From Candidatus Dormiibacterota bacterium (lineage in GTDB: Bacteria; Chloroflexota; Dormibacteria; Aeolococcales; Aeolococcaceae), in NCBI GenBank assembly GCA_003135895.1, contig PNBE01000162.1, positions 63,111 to 118,949 of the forward strand: a DNA stretch of 55,839 bases, in the 5' to 3' direction. Below the pieces are notes generated by a model, which saw only the letters and a program-made list of their open reading frames with translations, had not been told where the DNA came from and did not search any database. Positions 26,820 through 35,129 of this stretch are shown here, one piece after another. Positions within the stretch are counted from its first letter, which is position 1. Each line of letters starts with the position of its first letter. The translations under genes and the position numbers were made by a program.

Positions 26820-27782
26820 TCAGAAGATCGCGTCGATACGTTTGAGGATGTCGGGCGTGAGCCGGTCGATGACGTCGAGCGCACCGAGGTTCTCGCGGAC
26901 CTGTTCGACGCGGCTCGCGCCGGTGATGACCGTCGACACATGTGGATTGGACGCACACCACGCGATCGACAGCTGCGCGAGGCTGACTCCAAGCTCGTCC
27001 GCGATCACGCCGAGCTCGCGAACCCGCCGGTTGGCATCGGCATTGGTGACATCGTCTTTGAGCCAGCCATACCCGGGCAGGTTGGCGCGGCTTTCCGCCG
27101 GGACACCGTTGATGTACTTGCCGGTGAGCAGGCCCGAGGCGAGCGGGCTCCAGGTCGTCAGGCCGAGACCGATCCGTTCGTAGAGCGGAGCGAACTCGCG
27201 CTCGACCTTGTCGCGCTCGAAGAGGTTGTACTGCGGCTGTTCCATCACCGGCTTGTGCAGGTGATTGCGATCGGCGATGTCCCACGCCTCGATGATGGTG
27301 GCTGCGCTCCATTCGGACGTGCCCCAGTAGTGGGCGCGGCCGGACGTGATGATCTCGTGCATCGCGCGCACCGTCTCCTCGATCGGGGTTTCCGGATCGG
27401 GCCGGTGGCAGAAGATCAGGTCGAGGAAGTCGAGGCCGAGGCGGCGCAGCGACCCGTCCACGGCGTGTATCAGGTACTTGCGGTTGAGCGTGTTCCGGGT
27501 GTTGACCGAGCCCTCGATCCCCCAGAAGAACTTGCTCGAGATCACGTACGAGTACCGGGGCCAGCCGAGCTCCGCGATCGCCTCGCCCATGATCGATTCC
27601 GATCGCCCCCCGGCGTACACCTCGGCGTTGTCGAAGAAGTTGACTCCCGCGTCGTAGGCGGCGGCCAGGCAATCACGTGCACTGCCTCCGGCGAGTTGAG
27701 GTCCGAAGCTGACCCACGAGCCGAACGACAGCACGCTCACCTTGAGCCCTGAGCGGCCGAGGCGTCGATACTGCATTTCCAT
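26820..27782 (-). CDS. aldo/keto reductase (Kv-beta-like)
   Basis: NADPH-dependent aldo/keto reductase with a TIM-barrel fold, 320 residues. The catalytic tetrad is visible: Asp51 and Tyr56 in [11 protein letters not shown], Lys84 in SSKFFW and His126 in LIFCHRPD. The segment [15 protein letters not shown] and the C-terminal [15 protein letters not shown] cofactor motif fit the AKR6/Kv-beta-like branch. ATG at 27782, or ATG at 27776, is the start. It stands alone and diverges from the small heme-type membrane protein. The substrate is unknown. Confidence 0.9.
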   Translation of the reverse strand: MEMQYRRLGRSGLKVSVLSFGSWVSFGPQLAGGSARDCLAAAYDAGVNFFDNAEVYAGGRSESIMGEAIAELGWPRYSYVISSKFFWGIEGSVNTRNTLNRKYLIHAVDGSLRRLGLDFLDLIFCHRPDPETPIEETVRAMHEIITSGRAHYWGTSEWSAATIIEAWDIADRNHLHKPVMEQPQYNLFERDKVEREFAPLYERIGLGLTTWSPLASGLLTGKYINGVPAESRANLPGYGWLKDDVTNADANRRVRELGVIADELGVSLAQLSIAWCASNPHVSTVITGASRVEQVRENLGALDVIDRLTPDILKRIDAIF

Positions 27783-27833
27783 GATGACCGAGCATAGACA
27801 TCCGGGGAGGAGTCACGAAGCGACTCGCGAGCG

Positions 27834-28241
27834 ATGAGCGCGATCGACCTGCTCACCGGGTGGATCGCCGCGGCACTGTTCGGGGTGGCGATCGTGTCGT
27901 CGCTCGTGAACCGGTGGCGGCTCTCCGCCGGGCGCTCCTTCGCGATGGGATGGTTCCGCGCCCACAACTGGCTCGGCGCGGTGGCGACTGTCGCCGGGAT
28001 CGCCCACTGCCTGTCGTCGGTGACCAGGTCGACGCTTCCCGCCGGTGAGGAGGTTGGGATCTGGGCTGGTGCGGCAGCCGTCGGCCTGCTCGTGCTCACC
28101 GCGTTCGCGGGCAGCGGTCTCTCCGGCGCGAAGCGCGACGCGCGCCGCCGCATCCGGCGCAACCACGTCGCCACCATGTTCGCGGTGCTGGCTGTCGGCA
28201 TCGTGCACACCGCGCTGAACGGACCCTTCGCCGGGAGATGA
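27834..28241 (+). CDS. small four-helix membrane protein with ferric-reductase-like His pairs
   Basis: 135 residues with four hydrophobic helices (about 5-25, 40-62, 74-93 and 109-128). Helix 2 has His44 and His58, and helix 4 has His111 and His125. Both pairs are spaced H-x13-H, the arrangement that ligates two stacked b-hemes in ferric-reductase/NADPH-oxidase membrane domains. No FAD or NAD(P)H domain is attached. Likely a b-type cytochrome subunit passing electrons across the membrane. No ribosome site is clear at the ATG. A GAGTC/GACTC inverted repeat (27810-27826) lies just upstream. Confidence 0.6.
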   Translation: MSAIDLLTGWIAAALFGVAIVSSLVNRWRLSAGRSFAMGWFRAHNWLGAVATVAGIAHCLSSVTRSTLPAGEEVGIWAGAAAVGLLVLTAFAGSGLSGAKRDARRRIRRNHVATMFAVLAVGIVHTALNGPFAGR

Positions 28242-28277
28242 CCGTCGCCCGGCGAACGGGACTCTGCCAAGATGGAC

Positions 28278-28293
28278 GCCCGCACCTGCGGGC
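28278..28293. terminator. short hairpin after the heme-type protein gene
   Basis: GCCCGC/GCGGGC with an ACCT loop, 37 nt after the stop at 28241 and 44 nt before the exporter start. It may be a terminator or leader structure. Confidence 0.3.
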
Positions 28294-28336
28294 TGATGAC
28301 AAGGGACTCGATACGCGATCGTGGGAGGCACGCCCG

Positions 28337-30049
28337 ATGACCGAGACGACTGAGGCTGCTTCCCCGCCCGGCGCGGGAGCTCAGCCCGCGGGACCTGCTC
28401 CCCGGGCGAGCGAGTTGGATCCTCGCCGCTGGCTCGCGCTGGCGAGCGTGATGACCGCCCTGTTCATGGTGCTGCTCGACGTCTCCATCGTGAATGTGGC
28501 GATCCCATCGATCCGTTCGAATCTCGCGGCGAACAACGCCGACATTCAGTTCGTGATCGCCGGCTACGGTCTCGCGTATGCGGTGCTGCTGATCACCGGC
28601 GGGCGACTTGGTGACATCTTTGGCAGAAAGCGGCTGTTCATCATCGGCATGTCGGGATTCGTGCTGGCGTCGGCGCTCTGCGGGCTCGCCCAGAGCGCGA
28701 TCATGCTCGACCTCTCGCGAGTGCTGCAGGGGGCCATGGCGGCGATGATGTACCCGCAGGTCCTGTCGGTGATCCAGGTGACCTTTCCGCCCCACGAACG
28801 TGCCCGCGTGTTCGGCCTGGTCGGCGCGGTGATCGGCATCGCCACGATCACCGGCCCGCTCGCCGGTGGACTGATCATCCGCAACGACATCACGGGCCAA
28901 TCGTGGCGGTGGATCTTCCTGGTGAACCTGCCGATCGGTATCGCGGCGCTCATCGCCGCGACCCGGCTGATCACCGAGTCGCGAGCCCCGAATGCCACCC
29001 GTCTCGACGTTGTCGGCGTCGTGCTCGCGACGGCGGGCATCCTGCTGCTCGTCTACCCGCTCGTCGAGGGGCAAGTTGCGGGCTGGCCGGCGTGGACATT
29101 CATCTGCATGGGCATCAGCCCGGTGATGCTCGTGCTCTTCGTCCTGTACGAGCGATCGCTGCCGGCGACACGGTTCCCGCTCGTGCAACTCTCGCTGTTC
29201 CGCATCAGGTCGTTCAGCGTCGGGGTTGCGATCTCGGCCGTCTTCATCGCGGGCATTCCCGCGTTCTTCTTCACCTTCAGCCTGATGCTGCAGGTCGGGC
29301 TGGGATTCAGCGCGCTCAATGCGGGGTTGACGACGATCCCCTGGAGCCTTTCCTCCGCAGTCGCGTCCGCGATGTCGACTCGCGTCGCTCCGCGCCTCGG
29401 CAAGTACACCATCGCGATCGGTTCGAGCCTGCTGGTCATCGGCATGCTCGGCGTCATCGGCACCCTGCATCTCGTGGGCACGAACCTCACGGGGTGGGAC
29501 CTGATCCCGCCATTCGTGGTGAGTGGGCTCGGCCTGGGCACGGTGATCGCACCCTTGCTCAACATCATCCTGGCGGGCGTTCCGGGCAGGGACGCGGGCT
29601 CGGCATCAGGGGTGCTCACCACCTTCCAGCAGCTCGGTGGCGCCATCGGCGTCGCGGTCGTCGGCGTGGTGTTCTTCAGCCTCCTCTCGAGCCGCGCGAC
29701 GGACGCGATCAAGACGGTCACCCCGCAACTGCAATCGCAGCTCGCGGCTGCGGGGATTCCGCAACCCGCGGCTCAGTCCGCCATCGCGACGTTCACCACC
29801 TGTTTCAAGGAGCAGGCTTCCTCGAGCGATCCTTCAGCACCGATTCCCGGCTGCAACAAAAGGGGATCGGGACCGGCCGGTGCCGTCTTCGCAAGTGCCG
29901 CTCAAACCGCGCTCGGACGCGACTTCGTCACATCGCTCGAGCGCATCCTGTTCTTCAACGTCGGCTTCTGGGCGCTCACCGGTCTGCTGTCGATGCTGCT
30001 ACCGCGGACACGTCGGCAGGCTGCTCCGGGAGCTGCGCACGCCGCTTGA
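28337..30049 (+). CDS. MFS drug exporter, DHA2 (EmrB/QacA) family
   Basis: 14-helix proton-driven multidrug exporter of 570 residues. The ATG at 28337 has GGGAGG 8 nt upstream; an ATG 99 nt earlier lacks a site. Motif D1 (LDVSIVNVAIPSI) in helix 1, motif A (GGRLGDIFGRKRLF) between helices 2 and 3, and motif C-like (GPLAGGLII) in helix 5 are diagnostic of DHA2. A soluble loop with two Cys (about 505-525) precedes the last helix. No TetR or MarR regulator is adjacent. Confidence 0.9.
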   Translation: MTETTEAASPPGAGAQPAGPAPRASELDPRRWLALASVMTALFMVLLDVSIVNVAIPSIRSNLAANNADIQFVIAGYGLAYAVLLITGGRLGDIFGRKRLFIIGMSGFVLASALCGLAQSAIMLDLSRVLQGAMAAMMYPQVLSVIQVTFPPHERARVFGLVGAVIGIATITGPLAGGLIIRNDITGQSWRWIFLVNLPIGIAALIAATRLITESRAPNATRLDVVGVVLATAGILLLVYPLVEGQVAGWPAWTFICMGISPVMLVLFVLYERSLPATRFPLVQLSLFRIRSFSVGVAISAVFIAGIPAFFFTFSLMLQVGLGFSALNAGLTTIPWSLSSAVASAMSTRVAPRLGKYTIAIGSSLLVIGMLGVIGTLHLVGTNLTGWDLIPPFVVSGLGLGTVIAPLLNIILAGVPGRDAGSASGVLTTFQQLGGAIGVAVVGVVFFSLLSSRATDAIKTVTPQLQSQLAAAGIPQPAAQSAIATFTTCFKEQASSSDPSAPIPGCNKRGSGPAGAVFASAAQTALGRDFVTSLERILFFNVGFWALTGLLSMLLPRTRRQAAPGAAHAA

Positions 30050-30061
30050 GGTGGCGTCGGA

Positions 30062-30094
30062 CTGCCGGCCCTGAAATGAGGGAGGTACCGGCAG
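30062..30094. terminator. hairpin between exporter and Flp pilin genes
   Basis: Arms CTGCCGG (30062-30068) and CCGGCAG (30088-30094) with an inner CCCT/AGGG pairing, between convergent stops. Probably a bidirectional terminator. Confidence 0.5.
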
Positions 30095-30106
30095 CCCGCG
30101 GGGGGG

Positions 30107-30307
30107 CTAGTTGGCCAGGCCGTGGCTCACGTTTGAGAAGACGTTGTTCACCGTCTTGCCAAGCGTGCTGAGGATGACGATCACAACGATCGAGATGAGA
30201 ACCAGGATCAGCGCATATTCGACCATGCCCTGACCTTCCTCATCGTTCCGGAGCCTCTCTCCCAGCTCGCGGATGCGTTCGCCGACCTCCAGAACCCTTG
30301 TGCCCAT
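30107..30307 (-). CDS. Flp/Fap-type pilin
   Basis: Major pilin subunit of a Tad-type pilus, 66 residues. A charged leader (to about residue 24) precedes the hallmark GQGMVEYALILVLISIVVIVIL and a short C-tail. The Glu-Tyr pair of the Flp motif is present, and prepilin peptidase cleavage is expected at the Gly before QGMVEY. The leader is longer than usual. ATG at 30307 has GGAGAT upstream. It stands 15 kb from the TadE/TadG genes and directly downstream of a two-component system on the same strand. Confidence 0.9.
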   Translation of the reverse strand: MGTRVLEVGERIRELGERLRNDEEGQGMVEYALILVLISIVVIVILSTLGKTVNNVFSNVSHGLAN

Positions 30308-30376
30308 TTTTGGATATCTCCGATAAAGACTTTCCCCCGACCTCGCGAGGCGATACCTTTAGCCTGAGCAGGGTTC

Positions 30377-31450
30377 TCAAACTGTTCCGGAAAGCCCGGT
30401 AACAGGGAGTCGCACAACGATTCGCGTTCCAGCGACGCGCTCGTCATCAAGTGTGATGGTGCCTTTGTGGGCAGAAACGATTGCGGTGCAGATCGCCAGC
30501 CCAAGACCGGCGCCCCCGGTCTTTCTCGAACGCGACGCGTCGCCGCGCGAGAACCGCTCGAAGATGACCGGGCGCAGGCTCGCCGGAATCCCGGGGCCCG
30601 TATCAGTGATGGAGATCACACATGCACCTGGAGGAGACGGCTTGAGCGCCAGGGTGACACTGCCGCCTCTCGGTGTGTAGGCAAGCGCATTCTCAAGCAG
30701 GTTGTCGAAGAGCCGCCCGAGCAGCAGGGCTTCGCCCTCGACGACCGCCTCGCAGTCCAGCTGTTCGTTCATGTGGACTCCCAGCGCTGTCGCGTGCCCT
30801 TCCCAGCGTGCATATGCCTCCTCGAGCACATCGCTGATGTCGATGCGCGAGACCGAGATCATCAGTCCACCGCCATCGCTCCGGGAGAGGGTCAGCAGCG
30901 ACTCGGAGATCTTCACCAGGCGCCGGGTGTTCTTGAGCGCGAGCTGCACGGTGGCGGTGAGCTCGTCCGGTGTGCGCGGCTGGAGCAGGGTGATCTCCAG
31001 GTCACTCTGCAGGGCGGAGAGCGGGTTGCGCAGTTCGTGTGCCGCGTCCGCGGTGAACCTGCGGAGTTGCTCGGTGGTCGCCAGCTGGGCGCGGTCACTG
31101 GCGATCAGCGATCGAACTGTCAGCTCGCTCAGGCAGGCGGTCACGATCACGGCAACGAACTGGAATTTCGCGGTGAGCGGGTCCACGGTGCCAGTGAGTG
31201 ACGTGACCAGGGTCACCACCACTGCCGCGGCGGTGATCACCGCGGCGAGCGGCGTTGGCAGAAGCCACGTGGCGAACAGCACCGCGAGCAGAAGCACGCC
31301 GCCGAGGGTCGGGTTGTTCGGAACCACGATCTCGATGACCAGGACCAGGACGATCATGGCCGTGCAGCCCAGAAAGGTTGTGGCGCGGGCGAGCAGGGTG
31401 GCCGGCTGGCGTGGGCTGAAAGCGTCGCGGCGCTTGACGGCGGCGCTCAC
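30377..31450 (-). CDS. sensor histidine kinase
   Basis: Class I membrane sensor kinase of 357 residues. Four hydrophobic helices lie in residues 20-110 with almost no extracytoplasmic loop, so it probably senses a membrane-related signal. The dimerisation/phosphoacceptor helix carries His138 in DAAHELRNPLSAL. The ATP-binding domain has the N box (FDNLLENALAYTP), G1 (ITDTGPGIP), F (FERFSRGDAS) and G2 (GGAGLGLAI). Start is GTG at 31450, one base after the stop of the response-regulator gene. The pair and the Flp pilin gene lie on one strand. Confidence 0.92.
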   Translation of the reverse strand: MSAAVKRRDAFSPRQPATLLARATTFLGCTAMIVLVLVIEIVVPNNPTLGGVLLLAVLFATWLLPTPLAAVITAAAVVVTLVTSLTGTVDPLTAKFQFVAVIVTACLSELTVRSLIASDRAQLATTEQLRRFTADAAHELRNPLSALQSDLEITLLQPRTPDELTATVQLALKNTRRLVKISESLLTLSRSDGGGLMISVSRIDISDVLEEAYARWEGHATALGVHMNEQLDCEAVVEGEALLLGRLFDNLLENALAYTPRGGSVTLALKPSPPGACVISITDTGPGIPASLRPVIFERFSRGDASRSRKTGGAGLGLAICTAIVSAHKGTITLDDERVAGTRIVVRLPVTGLSGTV

Positions 31451-31451
31451 G

Positions 31452-32144
31452 TCACGAGGCCGCAGCTTCGCTGCTGATCAGTCGGTAGCCGATACCGCGG
31501 CAGGTCTCGATGAGCACGGACGCGCTGGCCGCGTGCAGCTTGCGGCGCACCTTCCCTGCGTACACCTCGACCAGTCCCGACTCCACGGTCTGGGCGTCGC
31601 CCCAGACCGCGTCGTGGATCTGCTCCTTGCTCAGCACCTGCGCGGGGTGACGGAGAAACAGCTCGAGGATCTCGTACTCCCGGCGGGTGGTCGGCACCAC
31701 GTCGCCGCCGACCATCACCTGGCGGGCGGCGCTGTCCATGCTCAGGTTGCCCGCCTGGAGCACCTCGACCTGGGGAGCCATCCGCCGGCGGCTCAACGCC
31801 CGAACCCGGGCGAGCACCTCCTCGAAGTGGAAGGGCTTGGCCAGGTAGTCGTCGGCGCCGGCATCAAAGCCGGCAAGCCGGTCCTTGACGTCATCGCGAG
31901 CGGTGAGCATGAGGATCGCCGTCGGCGCGCCCTGGAGACGGAGGTGGCGGCAGATGCCCATCCCGTCGACGTCCCCGCCGAGCATCACGTCGAGGACGGC
32001 GACGTCGTAGGAGAGCCCCGAACGGAGGGTGTCGAGGGCTTCCTCGCCACTCAGAGCCACGTCGACCGAGATTCCGGCCTCCGCCAGCCCCCGGGCGAGG
32101 CTCCCGGCTACCTCCGGCTCATCCTCGACGACCAGTACTCGCAT
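31452..32144 (-). CDS. OmpR/PhoB-type response regulator
   Basis: Receiver plus winged-helix DNA-binding regulator, 230 residues from ATG 32144 (MRVLVVEDEPEVAGS). An in-frame ATG at 32246 would add a non-conserved leader. The receiver has the acidic pair Glu7-Asp8, phosphoacceptor Asp52 (AVLDVMLGG), a Thr in LMLTARDD and Lys in YLAKPF. The C-terminal domain shows REYEILELFLRHPAQVLSKEQI and the wing VEVYAGKVRRKL. It is co-transcribed with the kinase and diverges from the acetyltransferase gene. Confidence 0.92.
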   Translation of the reverse strand: MRVLVVEDEPEVAGSLARGLAEAGISVDVALSGEEALDTLRSGLSYDVAVLDVMLGGDVDGMGICRHLRLQGAPTAILMLTARDDVKDRLAGFDAGADDYLAKPFHFEEVLARVRALSRRRMAPQVEVLQAGNLSMDSAARQVMVGGDVVPTTRREYEILELFLRHPAQVLSKEQIHDAVWGDAQTVESGLVEVYAGKVRRKLHAASASVLIETCRGIGYRLISSEAAAS

Positions 32145-32208
32145 GCTCGAATCGTATTCAGCGGACGCCGGCTGCACCGGGTTCGCGAGTGACTCGATAC
32201 TTGCTTGG

Positions 32209-32799
32209 ATGAAGGATGTCATCGCCGCAAACGCGGACCTGGCCATCCGGCGGATACGAGATCACCCCGACGACTACGCGCTGATCGTCGCCTGGAGGAA
32301 CAACCCCCACGTCAGGGAGTGGTGGGATCCGGACGAGCAGCCGATGACGATGTCTGGTGCGATCGAGCAGCTCGGGCCTCAGACGAGAGGGGACGACCCG
32401 ACGACGCCACGCATCATCGAGCACGACGGCATCCCGGTCGGCTACATCGAGTTCTACCCCTGGGACGCCGAGAAGCCCTACCTGGCGGAAGTCGGAGTCA
32501 GCCTCCCGAAAGGGTCGTGGGGGCTCGACATCTTCATCGGCGAGAGCGGGCTGGTCAGCAAGGGGATCGGGTCGCGGACCGTCCGGCTGATCTCGGACAC
32601 CCTCTTTGCCGAGCGTGGCGCGACCGCCGTGGCGCTGATCATGGAGGCCGGCAACGGCCGCGCTCAGGCGGCGTACACCCGGGCGGGGATGCGCGTGTCC
32701 GGTGAGCCGTTCCTCGACACCGACATGCGCGACGGTCAGCGGGTCGAATCGATCCTCATGATTCGCGACCGGCCCGGCGGAACAGCTGACGGGCGATGA
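32209..32799 (+). CDS. GNAT acetyltransferase, AAC(6')-like
   Basis: Acetyl-CoA-dependent N-acetyltransferase, 196 residues. The order LAIRRIRDHPDDY, HVREWWDPDE, PVGYIEFYPW, GLDIFIGESGLVSKGIGSRTVRLI (acetyl-CoA loop) and NGRAQAAYTRAGMRV follows AAC(6')-Ib-like enzymes. No ribosome site precedes the ATG, but GATACT lies 9 nt upstream (32195-32200), so the message may be leaderless. Its last 44 nt overlap the end of the convergent acyl-CoA dehydrogenase gene. Aminoglycoside acetylation is possible but not shown. Confidence 0.8.
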   Translation: MKDVIAANADLAIRRIRDHPDDYALIVAWRNNPHVREWWDPDEQPMTMSGAIEQLGPQTRGDDPTTPRIIEHDGIPVGYIEFYPWDAEKPYLAEVGVSLPKGSWGLDIFIGESGLVSKGIGSRTVRLISDTLFAERGATAVALIMEAGNGRAQAAYTRAGMRVSGEPFLDTDMRDGQRVESILMIRDRPGGTADGR

Positions 32800-33901
32800 T
32801 CTCGCGCTGCACCTCGGACGCGCCCTCGTAGATCCGGGTGCCGCGCACCTCGCGGTAGAGGTGCTCCAGGAGATGCCCGCGTTCGAGCGCGCGGGCACCG
32901 TGCACCTGGATTGCGACGTCGATGGCGAGCATCGCGGTCTCCGTGGCGAACAGCTTCGCCATCGCGGCGGCCTCGGTGTTGGGGGTGATCCCGGCGTCGT
33001 GCGCCGCCGCCGCCGAGTGGACCAGCAGGCGCGAGGCCTGAACCCGAGTTGCCACATCGGCGAGCTGATGGCTCACGCCCTGCAGGGCGGACAGCGGCCT
33101 GCCGAACGCCTGGCGCTCCGCGGCGTGGGTGACCGCGGCGTCGAGCGCCGCCTGTGCCATGCCGACCGCGCAGGCGCCGACGCTGGGGCGGAACAGGTCG
33201 AGGGTCCGCATCGCGACACCGAATCCGTGATCGACCTCTCCGATGACGTTCTCCGCGGGCACCGCGACGCCGTCGAAGCGGAGCCGCCCGATCGGGTGGT
33301 CGGCGATGAAGGGGATGGCCTTGCCGGACAGTCCGGGGCTGTCCCGCGGCACCGCGAAGGCGGTGATGCCCCTCGCGCCGGCATCCGCCGTGGTGCGCGC
33401 AAACACCGTGTAGATGTCGGCGTCCGGCGCGTTGGAGATGAACACCTTCTCGCCGCTGAGGCGGAAGCCGGAGCCGTCGGGCTCGGCGGCGAGGGCGAGC
33501 GCAGCCACGTCGGATCCGGCATCCGGCTCGGTGAGCGCGAAGGCGGCGACGGCCTCACCCGAGGAGACCCGGGGGATCCACACGTCGACGACCTCGGCAC
33601 GGCCGGCCGCCAGGATCGGATGCGCGCCCAACCCCTGGAGCGCAAATGCCGTCTCGGCGCCAGTCGAGTACCGCGCCAGGCCTTCCCGGACCAGGCAGAG
33701 GGTCAGCGCCGGGACCACGCGACCGCGTTCGAGCACCTCCGGCACCAGCCCATGCCGGGAGAGGGCGGCGACGAGTTCGCGGTTCACCCGGCCGGGTTCG
33801 CCGCCGTGGTGGATCGGCGCCAGGATGTCTCGCGCCAGCGTCTCGCTCCGCGCCAGCAGGTCACGATGGGCCGCGGTCAGGTGCGCGTAGGTGGCGCTCA
33901 G
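32756..33901 (-). CDS. acyl-CoA dehydrogenase, probable CTG start
   Basis: FAD-dependent acyl-CoA dehydrogenase. Motifs are FALTEPDAGSDVAAL (first family signature), RLSGEKVFISNA, ERQAFGRPLSALQGVSHQLAD, and the C-terminal IYEGASEVQREIIARQLF with the Glu and Arg of the second signature. The first ordinary start is GTG 33787 (343 residues). However, homologous-looking sequence continues upstream (TAAHRDLLARSETLARDIL) to a CTG at 33901, giving the usual 381 residues. That CTG makes a CTGA overlap with the RidA stop, like the 4-nt overlaps elsewhere in this operon. As the last gene of the aryl-CoA operon, it probably oxidises a ring-derived acyl-CoA. Confidence 0.88.
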   Translation of the reverse strand: MSATYAHLTAAHRDLLARSETLARDILAPIHHGGEPGRVNRELVAALSRHGLVPEVLERGRVVPALTLCLVREGLARYSTGAETAFALQGLGAHPILAAGRAEVVDVWIPRVSSGEAVAAFALTEPDAGSDVAALALAAEPDGSGFRLSGEKVFISNAPDADIYTVFARTTADAGARGITAFAVPRDSPGLSGKAIPFIADHPIGRLRFDGVAVPAENVIGEVDHGFGVAMRTLDLFRPSVGACAVGMAQAALDAAVTHAAERQAFGRPLSALQGVSHQLADVATRVQASRLLVHSAAAAHDAGITPNTEAAAMAKLFATETAMLAIDVAIQVHGARALERGHLLEHLYREVRGTRIYEGASEVQREIIARQLFRRAGRES

Positions 33902-34305
33902 GGGATGACCGCCACCGCGACCAGCTCCACCATGGCGCTCGGGTCGAAGAGCTCGGTCACCCCGAGGACCGCCATGGCGGGGTAGCGGCGGCCGAAATGG
34001 GTCCGCCAGACGCTCCCCAGCTCACGCATCGATGCGCGGTATGCGCCGAGATCGGTCACGAAGACCTGGAGCGACACCAGGTCGTCCGGCTGCCCACCGG
34101 CGGCGTGGAGGGCGGCCACGAGGTTCCGTGCCGCAAGGTCGAATTGCTCCACGATCGTCGATCCGAAGATCGTCCCGTCCGGTGCCTGGGCGGTCTGGCC
34201 GCCGAGATGGACGGTCCGTCCGGGAGCCGCGATCACCGCGTGGGCATACCCAACGGGCGCCGGGAGATCCGGCGACGTGACGATCTCGTGCTCGGCGTGG
34301 CTCAT
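33898..34305 (-). CDS. RidA/YjgF-family protein lacking the catalytic Arg
   Basis: Rid-family protein of 135 residues. VHLGGQTAQ and VFVTDLGAYRASMRELGSVWRTHF fit the fold. At the place of the imine-deaminase Arg (PAR-S in RidA) this protein reads YPAMAVLGV, and the conserved C-terminal Glu is replaced too (VELVAVA). The classical 2-iminoacid deaminase chemistry is therefore unlikely. Rid proteins accompany aminoaromatic pathways, where an enamine or imine must be hydrolysed. ATGA overlap with the hydratase gene upstream. Confidence 0.85.
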   Translation of the reverse strand: MSHAEHEIVTSPDLPAPVGYAHAVIAAPGRTVHLGGQTAQAPDGTIFGSTIVEQFDLAARNLVAALHAAGGQPDDLVSLQVFVTDLGAYRASMRELGSVWRTHFGRRYPAMAVLGVTELFDPSAMVELVAVAVIP

Positions 34306-35129
34306 CGCCCCTCCCAGACCGGCGCGCGTCCCTCGGTCCAGGCGCGGTGGTACTCGGCGTGGTCGTGGCTGCCCATGAGCAGCGCCTGGGTCATGGCGTC
34401 CAGCTCGAGGGAGCCGCCGAGGCCCATGTCGAGCTCCTTGGTGAGCAGCACCTTGGTCGTCGAGTATGCGAGGGCCGGCCCGCCGGCCAGGCGGCGGGCC
34501 AGGGCCAGCGCCGCTTCGGGGAGTGAGTCGTCGTCGACGACACTGGTCGCGAGGCCGATCTCGAGCGCGCGCTCAGCGTCGACCGTGTCGCCGAGCAGGA
34601 GCAGCTCGCTGGCGCGCCCGAATCCGATGACCCTCGGGAGCAGGTATGCCGAGCCCATGTCGGCCCCCGCCAGGCCGACCTTGGTGAACAGAAACGCGAA
34701 TTTGGCGGATCGCGCCAGGAGACGGAGATCCGAGGCGAGTGCGATCACGGCTCCGGCACCGGCCGCGATGCCGTTGACCGCGGCGATCACCGGCAGCGGG
34801 CACTCCCGGATCGCACGGACGACCGAGCCGGTCATGCGCGTGAACTCGAGCAGGTCCCCCGCCTGCATCGATTGCAGCGCCCCGATGATCTCGACGACGT
34901 CGCCGCCCGAGCAGAATCCCCGGCCGCTGCCGCTGATCACGACGACTCGCGCGTCGCCGCGATGGGGCAGCTCGGTGAGCAGGTCGCGCAGGTCGGCGTA
35001 GATGTCGAAGGTCAGGGCGCCGAGCTTCTCCGGGCGGGCCAGGGTGATCGTGGCCACGCCCTCAGAGATCGCGAAGTCGAAGTGCTGCCAGCGGTGGGTG
35101 AATGCAGCCGATGCCCGGAATCGAGTCAC
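34302..35129 (-). CDS. enoyl-CoA hydratase/isomerase family
   Basis: Crotonase-fold enzyme of 275 residues. The oxyanion-hole segments are visible: SGSGRGFCSGGDV and AVNGIAAGAGAVIALASDLRLLA. GLAGADMGSAYLLPRVIG carries an acidic residue (Asp) at the second catalytic position. The usual first Glu position is altered, so hydratase, isomerase or ring-hydrolase activity cannot be separated. GTG 35129 overlaps the ligase stop by 4 nt. It is placed to act on the CoA thioester made by the ligase and monooxygenase/reductase. Confidence 0.85.
   Translation of the reverse strand: MTRFRASAAFTHRWQHFDFAISEGVATITLARPEKLGALTFDIYADLRDLLTELPHRGDARVVVISGSGRGFCSGGDVVEIIGALQSMQAGDLLEFTRMTGSVVRAIRECPLPVIAAVNGIAAGAGAVIALASDLRLLARSAKFAFLFTKVGLAGADMGSAYLLPRVIGFGRASELLLLGDTVDAERALEIGLATSVVDDDSLPEAALALARRLAGGPALAYSTTKVLLTKELDMGLGGSLELDAMTQALLMGSHDHAEYHRAWTEGRAPVWEGR

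Noticed and set aside
27737-29470. 577-codon minus-strand frame over the exporter gene
   Set aside because: Antisense to the heme-type protein and DHA2 exporter; low-complexity Asp/Arg/Glu content typical of a reverse-frame shadow.
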